Shown here in pieces: positions 8,937 through 17,614 of a stretch of 64,000 bases of DNA (positions are counted from its first letter, which is position 1; every line of letters starts with the position of its first letter). The notes beneath the pieces are model-generated. The model saw nothing but the letters and a program-made list of their open reading frames with translations. It was not told the origin of the DNA and did not search any database. Source of the stretch: Lentimicrobiaceae bacterium (GTDB taxonomy: Bacteria > Bacteroidota > Bacteroidia > Bacteroidales > Lentimicrobiaceae); assembly GCA_020636745.1 (NCBI GenBank), contig JACJXH010000001.1, forward strand, positions 124,001-188,000, in the 5' to 3' direction. The position numbers and the translations under genes are program-made.

Positions 8937-9833
8937 ATGGTCGCTATTGTATTGGGGATTATTGTTCTTTTGGTAGGTTTTATTCTTGGAGGGGTTGATT
9001 CTCCTATAAAACGCTATGTAGGCACTGTAAAAGTCATTGGAATTGTTCTTTTGGTGCTTGGAGCAGCTTTTTCAGCTGTTTATCAGATTGAACCCGGGCA
9101 GGTGGGAGTACAAAAACTGTTTGGAAAAGTAAGTGATAATACGCTTGAAAGCGGACTGAATATTATAAATCCACTGGTGAAAGTTGTGCCGTTTGATATC
9201 AGGACACAAAACTATACCATGTCAGGCGTCAACGACGAGGGCGATAAATCAGGCGACGATGCCATCAGGGTGCTTTCTGCTGACGGACTAGAGGTGGTGA
9301 TTGACCTTACTGTTCTTTATAAAGTTGTTCCTTCGGAAACGCCGCGTATTCTCAGGGAACTGGGCGTTGACTACAGGAATACTATTGTAAGGCCGTTGTG
9401 CCGTACCAAAATCAGGGATAATGCTGTGTATTATGATGCTGTTGCGCTCTATTCAACCAAACGCGACGAGTTTCAGAGCAGGATTTTTAAATCTATTGAG
9501 ACTGATTTTAAGATGCGGGGACTGATTCTTGAGCAATTGCTCGTTCGTAATATAACTTTGCCTGAGTCGGTGAAAACGACTATTGAATCAAAAATAAACG
9601 CTGAACAGGAAGCGCAAAAAATGACGTTTGTGCTTCAAAAGGAAAAACAGGAAGCAGAGCGCAAAAGAGTAGAAGCACAGGGAATAGCCGATTATCAGCG
9701 GATACTGAGTACTGGCTTGAGCGATAAATTGCTGCAGTACGAAATGATCAAAGCTATTGCTACTTCGCCAAATGCCAAGCTCATTTTTATGGATGCTAAA
9801 AAACCAGGTTCAGTTATTATTGATGGAAAGTAA
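8937..9833 (+). CDS. SPFH/prohibitin-like membrane protein
   Basis: 298 residues. Two hydrophobic segments at the N-terminus (about 2-19 and 32-50) are followed by an SPFH (band 7) domain beginning QIEPGQVGVQKLFGKV, then a charged coiled-coil (about 215-255, rich in Glu/Gln/Lys/Arg), and a short C-terminal tail. The family forms ring assemblies on membranes and modulates proteases or membrane domains. No protease gene such as ftsH or an NfeD partner is adjacent, so the partner is unknown. Confidence 0.85.
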   Translation: MVAIVLGIIVLLVGFILGGVDSPIKRYVGTVKVIGIVLLVLGAAFSAVYQIEPGQVGVQKLFGKVSDNTLESGLNIINPLVKVVPFDIRTQNYTMSGVNDEGDKSGDDAIRVLSADGLEVVIDLTVLYKVVPSETPRILRELGVDYRNTIVRPLCRTKIRDNAVYYDAVALYSTKRDEFQSRIFKSIETDFKMRGLILEQLLVRNITLPESVKTTIESKINAEQEAQKMTFVLQKEKQEAERKRVEAQGIADYQRILSTGLSDKLLQYEMIKAIATSPNAKLIFMDAKKPGSVIIDGK

Positions 9834-10013
9834 CCACTAAGGGTTCTCATTTCAGCTCTTGTGGTTGCCAGAACTATGAAAAAGTCAATGAATAGAAAGT
9901 ATTCCTGGTTTTTTTTTAATTTTTTTTTGGATACTTTTAAATTGTAATTCAGGCATTTGCCTTTAAAGTCGGCCGGAAGGGCTAAAAAAAATGAAAAAAA
10001 TATTTGCAGGCCC

Positions 10014-10043
10014 TTGCAGATTCAGAAAAAGGCTCTATATTTG
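10014..10043 (+). promoter_or_regulatory. Bacteroidota sigma-70-type promoter of tRNA-Asp
   Basis: TTG at 10014-10016, a spacer of exactly 19 bases, then TATATTTG at 10036-10043. This matches the TTTG/N19/TAnnTTTG promoter form of Bacteroidota at both elements. Transcription would start near 10050, about 30 bases before the tRNA. Confidence 0.82.
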
Positions 10044-10079
10044 CACTCTCATTTGAGACAAGTTCTTTAAAAAAATATT

Positions 10080-10156
10080 GGTTCGGTAGTTCAGTTGGTT
10101 AGAATACGTGCCTGTCACGCACGGGGTCGCGGGTTCGAGTCCCGTCCGGACCGCCA
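10080..10156 (+). tRNA. tRNA-Asp (anticodon GTC)
   Basis: A full cloverleaf of 77 bases with encoded CCA. The acceptor arm GGTTCGG pairs with CCGGACC (one G-T pair), the anticodon loop CTGTCAC shows anticodon GTC, and the T arm is GCGGG-TTCGAGT-CCCGT. The discriminator base is G, as expected for tRNA-Asp. Confidence 0.97.
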
Positions 10157-10167
10157 ATGAGGAGTAA

Positions 10168-10207
10168 AAAAGCCTGTAATTTAACCAGTTACAGGCTTTT
10201 CCTTTTT
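10168..10207 (+). terminator. terminator after tRNA-Asp
   Basis: A near-perfect inverted repeat (AAAAGCCTGTAA with TTACAGGCTTTT) with a short loop and a following T-rich tract, 12 bases past the CCA end. Confidence 0.85.
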
Positions 10208-10476
10208 TATACCTATAACATAGGTACATCATTTACATAATCATTCCGTTTTTATTATAAATTCTTTCAAAAAGCACGCTCCTTTTTGAAAGGATTTGTA
10301 ATATCAGTGTCCTAAAAATCTGTAAGGCAAAAAAAGTATTATCTTACTTGTTAGACAGCAGAAAACCAAGGAAGATTAAACTATTACCCTAAGGCCGGTA
10401 ATTGTATTATAGCAGAATGCCCTTCGGCTTTTAGGCGAAAGGCATTGGTGCATCCTGCAACAATTTGTGCAAATTA

Positions 10477-10608
10477 TTAAAAATTGAATTTTCCGTTCGG
10501 ATTTTTAGCTTCAGATTCAGGAATGATTTTTTCAATGGTATCCCAGTGTTCTACAACTTTGCTGTTTTCAATTCTGAAAATATCGTAAAAAGCTACTTTC
10601 TCATTCAT
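10477..10608 (-). pseudogene. 3' remnant of a SnoaL-like (NTF2-fold) protein gene
   Basis: A 43-codon open frame whose translation (YDIFRIENSKVVEHWD followed by a short tail ending NGKFNF) looks like the extreme C-terminus of SnoaL-like/NTF2-fold proteins, where an I-x-N-G/S-K-x-V-E-H-W-D strand is characteristic. The family is normally about 110-150 residues, so most of the domain is missing. A TAG stop lies three codons upstream of the only ATG, and no matching N-terminal part is seen before the CNNM gene end at 10661. I read it as a decaying fragment rather than a real small gene. The 270 bases between the tRNA terminator and this fragment hold nothing I recognise. Confidence 0.6.
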
Positions 10609-10660
10609 AAAAAACTATTTGAAAAATGAGTTTCAAACAGTTTATTCGTTGCTGTTATTC

Positions 10661-11737
10661 TCAATCGGGTGATCCGACTTTGGGATTGTTGAGCTTGTCC
10701 AGTGTATTGTATTTGGCCTGTCTTTCCTTCCATCTGTCCTTCGCAAATTTCTGCATATCGGTTATGGTGTCTTTTTCATCAATAATTTCCAGCCCAAGCA
10801 AGGTTTCAATGATATCTTCCATTGTAACAATTCCATCCATACCGCCATATTCATCAACAATAAGTGCAATGTGTTCTTTTTTTTCGAGAAGTTTTTCCCA
10901 TAAAGTAAATAAAACAATAGTGTTGGGAACTATGACAATTTCACGCTTGATGTCATTGAGTTTTAATTCGTGGTGGTCCTCGGCAAGCTTTTCAAAAACT
11001 GTTTGTCTGAAAACATAGCCTGTAATGTTCTCATCGTTTTCGGAATATACGGGAATGCGTGAGAACTTCAGATAGTCCTTGTTTTTTAGAAAATCGCTCA
11101 GTGGAAGCGTTTCATCTGCAACGGCGACTACCACCCGTGGTGTCATGATTTCCGCCACTTTTACGTTTTTAAGCCTGAGCAAATTATGAATGATTTTATG
11201 CTCTTTACTTGAAAAAACGCCTTCGTCGGCGCCAATATTTGTCAATGCAGCAATTTCTTCTCTGCTGGTCGTTTGTTGTTGTTTATGGGAGGTAATCATT
11301 TTGGTGACCAGCCCGGATAAGACTACCAACGGATAAGTAATGAAAATCATTGCTTTTATAACCAGATCGGAAATTTTTGCCAGGCTCCTCCAATACCTGG
11401 CCCCAATCGTTTTGGGGATGATTTCCGTGATTACGAGTATCAGTATGGTGAGTACGGCTGATACAATACCGAAAGAGGCTTCGCCAAATACTTTAACTGC
11501 CTGCGCTCCGACTCCGGCCGCTCCGATGGTATGAGCAACTGTATTTAATGAAAGAATGGCCGAAAGTGGTTTGTCAATATTTGATTTAAGGTGAAGGAAT
11601 GATTTTGCCCATTTGTTCCCGTTTTCTTGCTTCACAATAAGAAAAGATTGAGGTGTGGAAAGCAATACGGATTCCATGATGGAACAGAGGAAGGATACGA
11701 TGAGTGCAAGAAAGAGGTAAATAAGTAATAATACCAT
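10661..11737 (-). CDS. CNNM/CBS-domain membrane protein (hemolysin C/CorC family)
   Basis: 358 residues. An N-terminal DUF21/CNNM transmembrane region (about 1-140, four hydrophobic segments including one at the very N-terminus) is followed by a CBS pair (about 190-310) with the family signature MTPRVVV and the second-half pattern VDEYGGMDGIVTMEDIIE. The usual C-terminal CorC_HlyC domain is absent, as in the shorter members of the family. These proteins are linked to magnesium or divalent cation efflux. The SnoaL remnant lies directly after its stop codon. Confidence 0.85.
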   Translation of the reverse strand: MVLLLIYLFLALIVSFLCSIMESVLLSTPQSFLIVKQENGNKWAKSFLHLKSNIDKPLSAILSLNTVAHTIGAAGVGAQAVKVFGEASFGIVSAVLTILILVITEIIPKTIGARYWRSLAKISDLVIKAMIFITYPLVVLSGLVTKMITSHKQQQTTSREEIAALTNIGADEGVFSSKEHKIIHNLLRLKNVKVAEIMTPRVVVAVADETLPLSDFLKNKDYLKFSRIPVYSENDENITGYVFRQTVFEKLAEDHHELKLNDIKREIVIVPNTIVLFTLWEKLLEKKEHIALIVDEYGGMDGIVTMEDIIETLLGLEIIDEKDTITDMQKFAKDRWKERQAKYNTLDKLNNPKVGSPD

Positions 11738-11953
11738 GCGTTTTTGTTCAAAAATACAACATAAAGTTATCTTTTGCCATGTTTATGCAGATTTCATTTA
11801 ACGCAAAAAATATATTCTTATTCCTGAAGTTCATTCAGTATAAAACGAATGCCCTTTTGTGAAGCTGATGATGGATTTATGAATAGTTGAGGTTTGTAAA
11901 ATGATGTGTATTAAGCTGTTGCAGCTTTTGTAAAAGGCGTGTTTGTTTGTGGT

Positions 11954-12415
11954 TTAATGGCTGATAAAGGAGTGCTCAAGGTGTTTTATTTTAGATTCAA
12001 GTGCCTTGTCAATAATTTTTAAATCCAGCATTTCTATTGCTTTAGCTTCTGTTGAGCAATAATTATAGTCTGAGTCTGAAAATTTGTTAACAAACAGGTG
12101 TACAATTACTGTGGGCAGTGGCTTGTCAACCCAAATTACAATTTTCACTTTCTTGCCAGTATGCTCCCTGTTGTTTATTTTTTTTCTAAATGCAACCATT
12201 TTGTCAACGTTCTCCTTCAGGGCAGGAGGCATAACATCATTTGTTTCGCCAAATAATAAATCTCTAAAGTCAATCAATACTTTTTTGACTGAACCTGAGG
12301 CAAGATATTCTGATATGTGCTTGCTATACTTTACATAGTCATCAGGCAAAAAAAGGCCTGTGAATTTTTGAATAAAAAGTTCATCTTCCTTAAATATCTG
12401 ATATCTTATTTCCAT
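11954..12415 (-). CDS. hypothetical protein, possibly STAS/SpoIIAA-like fold
   Basis: A 153-residue soluble protein with no signal peptide or membrane segment. The alternating strand/helix pattern (MEIRYQIFKEDELFIQKFTG, then KKVLIDFRDL, VKIVIWVD, and a helical C-terminus) resembles the SpoIIAA/STAS-like single-domain proteins common in Bacteroidota, but I recognise no family with certainty. It stands alone. Confidence 0.55.
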   Translation of the reverse strand: MEIRYQIFKEDELFIQKFTGLFLPDDYVKYSKHISEYLASGSVKKVLIDFRDLLFGETNDVMPPALKENVDKMVAFRKKINNREHTGKKVKIVIWVDKPLPTVIVHLFVNKFSDSDYNYCSTEAKAIEMLDLKIIDKALESKIKHLEHSFISH

Positions 12416-12577
12416 CTTTGAGTCCGGGTCTATGAATTACGATACTGCCAACGACTTTACTATTATCATACTATAATCAAAAATAATAAAATTTTGATTA
12501 AGAATCCTGAATTGTTGATTATCTCTGCTACTGCAAGTTCAAAGAATGCGGCCGGCAATTAAAATATTATTCCTGCT

Positions 12578-13234
12578 TTATAGCGGAATAAGGTAGTTTG
12601 CGATTATATGACATATTAATCCCAATAGCACAAAGACATGGAACACTGCATGAACAAACTCATGCCGGGCCAGTGCATAAAAGAATGAACCTGCAATATA
12701 AAACACGCCTCCAGCTCCCAGCCAATATAAAACATCGAGGCAATTTTTGGTTTGCGCTACATCAATCAGTGGCTTGATGGCTATAAATAGGGACAAGCCC
12801 ATAAGTACATACGAAGCTGTTTTAAGATGGTTGTTGGCTTTGAGTTTACGAAAATTCAAGCCAATGCCTATAAAGGCAAATAGCCATATAAAGAAAAAAA
12901 GACCCCAGCCCCAGATACCTTCATTTCGGAGCAATATCAAGGTAAGTGGAGAGTAACTGGCTGCGATAAGCACATAGATGTTGCCATGATCAAAATGGCG
13001 CAGCAAAGCCTTTAATTCAGCTTGTTGAACATAATGGTAAACGGTAGATGACAGCATGCAGATAAACATCCCAAAACCGTAGATGGAGTAGGCCAGAACT
13101 GCCCACCCGTTATCAGCCTTCAGGCCTTTTTGCACCAATATAATTGTTGCGGCTATGGCGATAATTACGCCCAAAGCATGAGTAAGGTAATTAGCCTTTT
13201 CTTCGCGTTGGCTATATATTTTAGTTTTTTGCAT
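12578..13234 (-). CDS. hemolysin III family (PAQR) membrane protein
   Basis: 218 residues with about seven hydrophobic segments and the PAQR histidine pattern: NYLTHALG near residue 20, SSTVYHYVQ and LLRHFDHGNIYVLIAASYSP in the middle, and HEFVHAVFHVFVLLGLICH near the C-terminus. The conserved Ser/His/Asp residues suggest a zinc-dependent membrane hydrolase. It begins three bases after the stop of the AddB-like gene and is probably transcribed with it. Confidence 0.87.
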   Translation of the reverse strand: MQKTKIYSQREEKANYLTHALGVIIAIAATIILVQKGLKADNGWAVLAYSIYGFGMFICMLSSTVYHYVQQAELKALLRHFDHGNIYVLIAASYSPLTLILLRNEGIWGWGLFFFIWLFAFIGIGLNFRKLKANNHLKTASYVLMGLSLFIAIKPLIDVAQTKNCLDVLYWLGAGGVFYIAGSFFYALARHEFVHAVFHVFVLLGLICHIIANYLIPL

Positions 13235-13237
13235 GAA

Positions 13238-16105
13238 TTACCAGGCTTTGTTTTCTTCTCCTTTATGGCAAATCGGTTTGAAAGGGCAAATAGAGCAGTT
13301 TTCTGTTTTCAATGTTTGTTTAAAAGGGATTTCCGTATTAAATAATTCAAGTAGCATCTCTTTCAGGTTTTCTTCAAAATCATGAAGCGCTGTTTCAATA
13401 TCTGTTCCTTCAATTAACAGTGGTATAAATCCCTGATTTAATGATCTGAAACTGATAATGCCAGCCTTCAGCCCCGGCTGTGTTTGCTTTATTTTATCAT
13501 TATCACGGGCCAGCAGCATATAGAACAAAAGCTGAAAAGCTTTTTCCTTTAAGGGTTTTTCCTGGTCGAAAAGATCGCCGGGGTGCTTAATCTTGATATC
13601 CCGTTGTTCAACTTTACCAGTTTTATAATCAATTATTCTGATCTGATTACCCGTTCTGTCGATGCGGTCAGCGGTTCCTTTCAGTTTAATCACCCTTTCT
13701 TCTGATTGGGCATCCTGAAGCAGCATTTCTTTTTCAAGGGTTTCTTCCAGTGCAATGATGGTTAGTTTTTCAGCACGGGTTTCTGTTTCGCTGATTTCTG
13801 TTTCAATCAATCTGCGAATCCAAACTTCTGCCACTTTAATAATGAGGAGGTTGCGCCCGAGGGTAATCTCGCCGCCATTAAAATATTTATCAACTGATTT
13901 TTCAATGGCACCTGGTATTTTTTGAATCAGTGATGTGAGTGATGCTCTGTCGGGAACCATTCCGGTGAATGGCAGGAAAAATTCATACATCACATCATGT
14001 ACGATATTGCCAAGTGTGCGGTAATCCATGGTTTCTTCGGCTTCTTCCGGCTCGCTTAGCTTCAGGATGTAGGTAAAATAAAACCGGAGTGTGCAGTTCA
14101 GGTATTTATTCAGGGCAGTAGGAGAGAGGCCTTTTTTTGAAAGCTCGCCAAGTTTCTGAAGGATAGTTTCATCCTTTGATATGGAAATGGCACTTGATTC
14201 ATTCAAGCTTGCTCCTTGAGAGAGTTTATACTCCTGAATGCGGATTTCGGGATTTATCCGTGGCAGTTCATATGTGATCTGACTGATAAATCTGCTTTTT
14301 TCACCACCGCCAAGTTCATCTGATTCGGAGTTGTATATCAGCCATGTTTTTTTGCTTCGTTGCAACAGGCGGTAAAAATGATAAGCATAAACAGCCTGCT
14401 GGTCCTGATGGGTTGGCATGCCAAAATGTTGCCTTACATCAAAAGGAATGAATGAATTGAATGATTTTTTAGCCGGGAGAGTGTCTTCATTGACTGACAG
14501 CAAAATTACATTTTCGAAGTCGAGCGTTCGGGTTTCAAGCATTCCCATCACCTGTATACCTTTGAGTGGCTCGCCATAAAAGGCCACAGGAGTGGATGAA
14601 GCCATTTCCCTGAAGAGGGAATGAAGCGTTGAGAATGAGGTAATAATGCCGGATTCAGATGTCAGCGTATGCAACCTGTTGGCAATTACAGCCAGATTGT
14701 ATAATATTTCTATATCTGTATTCTGCCAGGCATTCTCCTCATTTTTACCGGTCATGGCACTTCTGAACATGTCAATAACCCTGATGATAAGATGGGTTAA
14801 GTTTGCAGGAGAGGTGATTTTTTCGAAAATGATTTTTAACGATTCCGGAATAATCACTTCAGTGTTGGTTTGACTGATGAGGTCAGAGATACACAAAAAA
14901 GGGTTTCGGGCCGTTTGCAGATTTGCAACTGCTATTTGTAATGCTTTTGGGTCGATAATGAACGGGAAATATGCGTGTTGTAACACAGCGCGAATATCTT
15001 TGTAGTAAAAATAGGCCTCAGTTTTATTTTTGCCGGCAGAAGCGTTGGCATGCATCATCATCAGCCTTTCGAAAAACTTATAGAGGGGGGCAAACTGAAG
15101 AGGATAACCCATGGTAATGTTAAACTGTCCGGCTTCGGCAGGAATGGCATTGAGTAAAGGCAGCAGCAATGATTCATCTGCCAGCACAACGGCTGTTTTG
15201 CTGAGTATATCAGGATCTCCACCGTTCATGAGTGCTTTTACAAGTGTTCCTGCAAGCCTGGCTTGTCCTGTATTGCGTGGAACGCCGGCAATGTTAATCT
15301 CCTTTTTGCCATGGGAAAAAAAATCGGAAATTTCTCCAAACTCACCTAAGGAACGGTCATTTTTATATTGTCGCAGAAATCGGCCAGCTTCCTGTATCGG
15401 GTCGTTGATGTAATGTGCATCTGCATCCCAAATCACTTCTGCTGTACCGTTACTGATAAGGTGCCTGATTAAATGGAGCTGGGCAGGAGTAATGGCATTA
15501 AAACCGGCAAAAATAAAATGGTCCCAGGGTGTATTTTTCAGATATTTATCGGGTTGCTCAGCTACTTTCCGGCAGGCTAGCCCGTGGTAAGCCTGTTGCT
15601 GATTGAGCAGATTTTCGGAAAAAACCTGATAATAAGCGGGAAGAGAGTTGAAAAATTGAAGATATTGCTGTTCGAAACTGGTGAGTGGGCGCTCATCCAT
15701 ATTCCACAGGCTCAGGGCTTTGGTTTCGCTCAGGAAGTGAAACATGCTTTCCGGATTGACCAGATAATGGTCTGTTTCGTCAAAATCGCGCAACAAACCT
15801 CGTCCCCAGCTTGTAAATTCATCAAAGGACTGGGCAGAAGTTTGCTCTACTTTTAAGTGAGCTTCATACAGTCCCAGCATCAGGCCAAGAGTGTCTGGTA
15901 TGGCCAGGCCAGATACATGCGCGAAAAAATCTTCTACTGAGAAAACAGCAGGAGCCCATACCGGTTTCTGATCGGCAGGTGCAAGGTAGCGTTTGAGAAA
16001 TAGTCCGGCCCTGCGATTGGGCATAACTACGCACAGGCGGTTGCCTTTTTCAGGAAAGTTGTTTTTAATTTTATTAGCTACTTGTTCAAGGAAAGCCTGG
16101 CTCAT
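13238..16105 (-). CDS. AddB-like PD-(D/E)XK nuclease with Fe-S cysteines
   Basis: 955 residues. The N-terminal part resembles an inactive superfamily I helicase-like scaffold as in AddB (LCVVMPNRRAGLFLKRYL near residue 25). The C-terminal part carries a RecB-type nuclease motif IIDYKTGK with the Asp near residue 826. Cysteines around LNCTLRFYF (before the nuclease motif) and the terminal CSICPFKPICH form the AddB/Cas4-type 4Fe-4S set. The protein should act in double-strand-break end resection together with an AddA-type helicase-nuclease, but no addA is adjacent in this window. The gene is followed by the hemolysin III gene with a 3-base gap. Confidence 0.82.
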   Translation of the reverse strand: MSQAFLEQVANKIKNNFPEKGNRLCVVMPNRRAGLFLKRYLAPADQKPVWAPAVFSVEDFFAHVSGLAIPDTLGLMLGLYEAHLKVEQTSAQSFDEFTSWGRGLLRDFDETDHYLVNPESMFHFLSETKALSLWNMDERPLTSFEQQYLQFFNSLPAYYQVFSENLLNQQQAYHGLACRKVAEQPDKYLKNTPWDHFIFAGFNAITPAQLHLIRHLISNGTAEVIWDADAHYINDPIQEAGRFLRQYKNDRSLGEFGEISDFFSHGKKEINIAGVPRNTGQARLAGTLVKALMNGGDPDILSKTAVVLADESLLLPLLNAIPAEAGQFNITMGYPLQFAPLYKFFERLMMMHANASAGKNKTEAYFYYKDIRAVLQHAYFPFIIDPKALQIAVANLQTARNPFLCISDLISQTNTEVIIPESLKIIFEKITSPANLTHLIIRVIDMFRSAMTGKNEENAWQNTDIEILYNLAVIANRLHTLTSESGIITSFSTLHSLFREMASSTPVAFYGEPLKGIQVMGMLETRTLDFENVILLSVNEDTLPAKKSFNSFIPFDVRQHFGMPTHQDQQAVYAYHFYRLLQRSKKTWLIYNSESDELGGGEKSRFISQITYELPRINPEIRIQEYKLSQGASLNESSAISISKDETILQKLGELSKKGLSPTALNKYLNCTLRFYFTYILKLSEPEEAEETMDYRTLGNIVHDVMYEFFLPFTGMVPDRASLTSLIQKIPGAIEKSVDKYFNGGEITLGRNLLIIKVAEVWIRRLIETEISETETRAEKLTIIALEETLEKEMLLQDAQSEERVIKLKGTADRIDRTGNQIRIIDYKTGKVEQRDIKIKHPGDLFDQEKPLKEKAFQLLFYMLLARDNDKIKQTQPGLKAGIISFRSLNQGFIPLLIEGTDIETALHDFEENLKEMLLELFNTEIPFKQTLKTENCSICPFKPICHKGEENKAW

Positions 16106-16260
16106 AAGTATTTATATTGCTTTGCCCTTTGTCTGAAGCCTTTGCTTTATGACATTTTGCGATGTATAACAATGCTTATAAAATTATATAATTATTGGTC
16201 AGCAAATTCAGAAATATACAGCCAAATACTATTTTCGCCGCATGAAAAGCATTTTGAAGC

Positions 16261-16992
16261 TTATAACTTCATCCCGGCAGCTATTTTCGAAGCATCTTCC
16301 AGGCTCCGGGGCTTACCTGCATCGGCCCATAAGGGACTTTCATCCACATATCCACCCACATTTAATTTTCCGGCTATATTCAGGTAAGTGTCAATTACAG
16401 AGAAAGTATCATCATGCTGCATGTAATCCACCAACGCCGGATTAATCATATGAATACCACTAAAAGCGAATGCCTGAAGTGTTTCATTGGTTTGAAGGGC
16501 GACTCGTTGTTCTCCGGTAGCAACATTTTGCCATGCACGTAATTGCATTTGATTATTAAAGAGTAAATAACGTGTGGTCTGTCGCCGGCGAAGTACCAGC
16601 GTGGCAATGTTATTACTTTCGTTGTGATACTTGTATAGCAATTGCAAATCAAGGTCACCAACAATATCTACATTGTATATCAGAACTGCTTTTTCATCTT
16701 TAAAAAACCAGGCGGCTTTTTTTATCCCTCCACCTGTCTCAAGCAGGCGGCTGCTTTCATCTGATATTTCAATCTGACAGCCAAAATTTTTATGTTCGGC
16801 AAGGTAACTTGTAATCAGATGAGGGAAGTGGTGTACATTGATAATGATTTGGTCAAATCCGGCATGCTTTAGTTTAAGAATGGCAAATTCAAGCAGCGTG
16901 TACTTCCCGATGGGGAGCAGGGCTTTGGGCAGATTATCTGTAAGTGGTCTCATGCGGGTTCCCAAACCGGCCGCCAGTATCATTGCCTTCAT
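16261..16992 (-). CDS. MurU-like sugar-1-phosphate nucleotidyltransferase
   Basis: 243 residues beginning MKAMILAAGLGTRMRPLTDN-LPKALLPIGK, the complete nucleotide-binding signature of the NTP_transferase family. NVDIVGDLDL provides the metal-binding aspartates. In Pseudomonas, MurU makes UDP-MurNAc from MurNAc-1-phosphate during cell-wall recycling, next to the kinase AmgK. An AmgK-like gene lies two genes upstream on the same strand here, which supports this assignment over mannose-1-phosphate guanylyltransferase. The start overlaps the stop of the preceding hypothetical gene by 4 bases (ATGA). Confidence 0.75.
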   Translation of the reverse strand: MKAMILAAGLGTRMRPLTDNLPKALLPIGKYTLLEFAILKLKHAGFDQIIINVHHFPHLITSYLAEHKNFGCQIEISDESSRLLETGGGIKKAAWFFKDEKAVLIYNVDIVGDLDLQLLYKYHNESNNIATLVLRRRQTTRYLLFNNQMQLRAWQNVATGEQRVALQTNETLQAFAFSGIHMINPALVDYMQHDDTFSVIDTYLNIAGKLNVGGYVDESPLWADAGKPRSLEDASKIAAGMKL

Positions 16993-17369
16993 TCTTCAGG
17001 GAGTTCTTTGAGTTTATAATGCTTGTAATAGTTGCGGAAGAGTATTTTTTTTAATTCACGGTATATGACCAATTCTGCAATCACCTGCGCATGAGTAAAT
17101 TCCGGGTGTTCTTCCCAGGAAGCCATAATTGTTTTCTCGTTTAAATCTATTTGGTAGAGCAGTGCCATCAGTTTGTTTACATTGGTGACAAGTAAACCCG
17201 AAATATGGTATTCAAGATAGCGGAACAGGTCTTCATAGATACAATTCATATTGACCGGAAAGTCTACATCCATTCCAAACATACCAAAGTCTTTCTGAAT
17301 CTGGCTTATAGTTTGTCTGATGACAGATTCTTCAGCTTTAAACGGTTCTATATCAAATGGTTCATTCAT
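16989..17369 (-). CDS. conserved hypothetical protein in the cell-wall recycling operon
   Basis: 126 residues from the ATG at 17367-17369. An earlier in-frame ATG at 17498 is rejected because that stretch encodes a zinc-ribbon protein in another frame. The protein is mainly helical (NKLMALLYQIDL, VIAELVIYRELKKILFRNYYKHYKLK) with no membrane segment or recognised domain. Its stop overlaps the start of the murU-like gene, so it is co-translated with it. Function unknown. Confidence 0.72.
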   Translation of the reverse strand: MNEPFDIEPFKAEESVIRQTISQIQKDFGMFGMDVDFPVNMNCIYEDLFRYLEYHISGLLVTNVNKLMALLYQIDLNEKTIMASWEEHPEFTHAQVIAELVIYRELKKILFRNYYKHYKLKELPEE

Positions 17370-17385
17370 AAAAGCAATGATGGTG

Positions 17386-17514
17386 TTAAATTTCTTTAGG
17401 TTTGCAAACCTGTTTTTCCTTTTTGACAGTTGCCCCGCACTTTTTGCATTTGAACTTAGGATTATCGGTATCTTTTTCTCCTTTTTTGCCTTTTTCACAC
17501 ATGGTTTTGCTCAT
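17386..17514 (-). CDS. small zinc-ribbon-like protein (42 residues)
   Basis: A short gene read in a different frame from the long open frame covering the same bases. The 42-residue product begins MSKTMCEKGKKGEKD and contains CKKCG in the middle plus further cysteines at residue 6 and near the C-terminus (QVCKPKEI). The C-x2-C with flanking Lys residues looks like half of a zinc ribbon. It ends 17 bases before the next gene in the same operon. A second ATG four codons in is possible. The role is unknown; the cysteine spacing and tight packing support it being real. Confidence 0.65.
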   Translation of the reverse strand: MSKTMCEKGKKGEKDTDNPKFKCKKCGATVKKEKQVCKPKEI

Positions 17515-17614
17515 AGATGTATTTTTTTTGATAAACCGGAATGAAGGCTTTTAGTTGCAACAGATTTCGGGTTTTATTGAGTTTCAAAAATGAATTGAAA
17601 GGGATTGTGCCTGA

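Noticed and set aside
17370..17498. N-terminal extension of the hypothetical protein before murU
   Set aside because: The extension is only the shifted reading of a Cys-containing small gene; the ATG at 17369 fits the operon spacing better.
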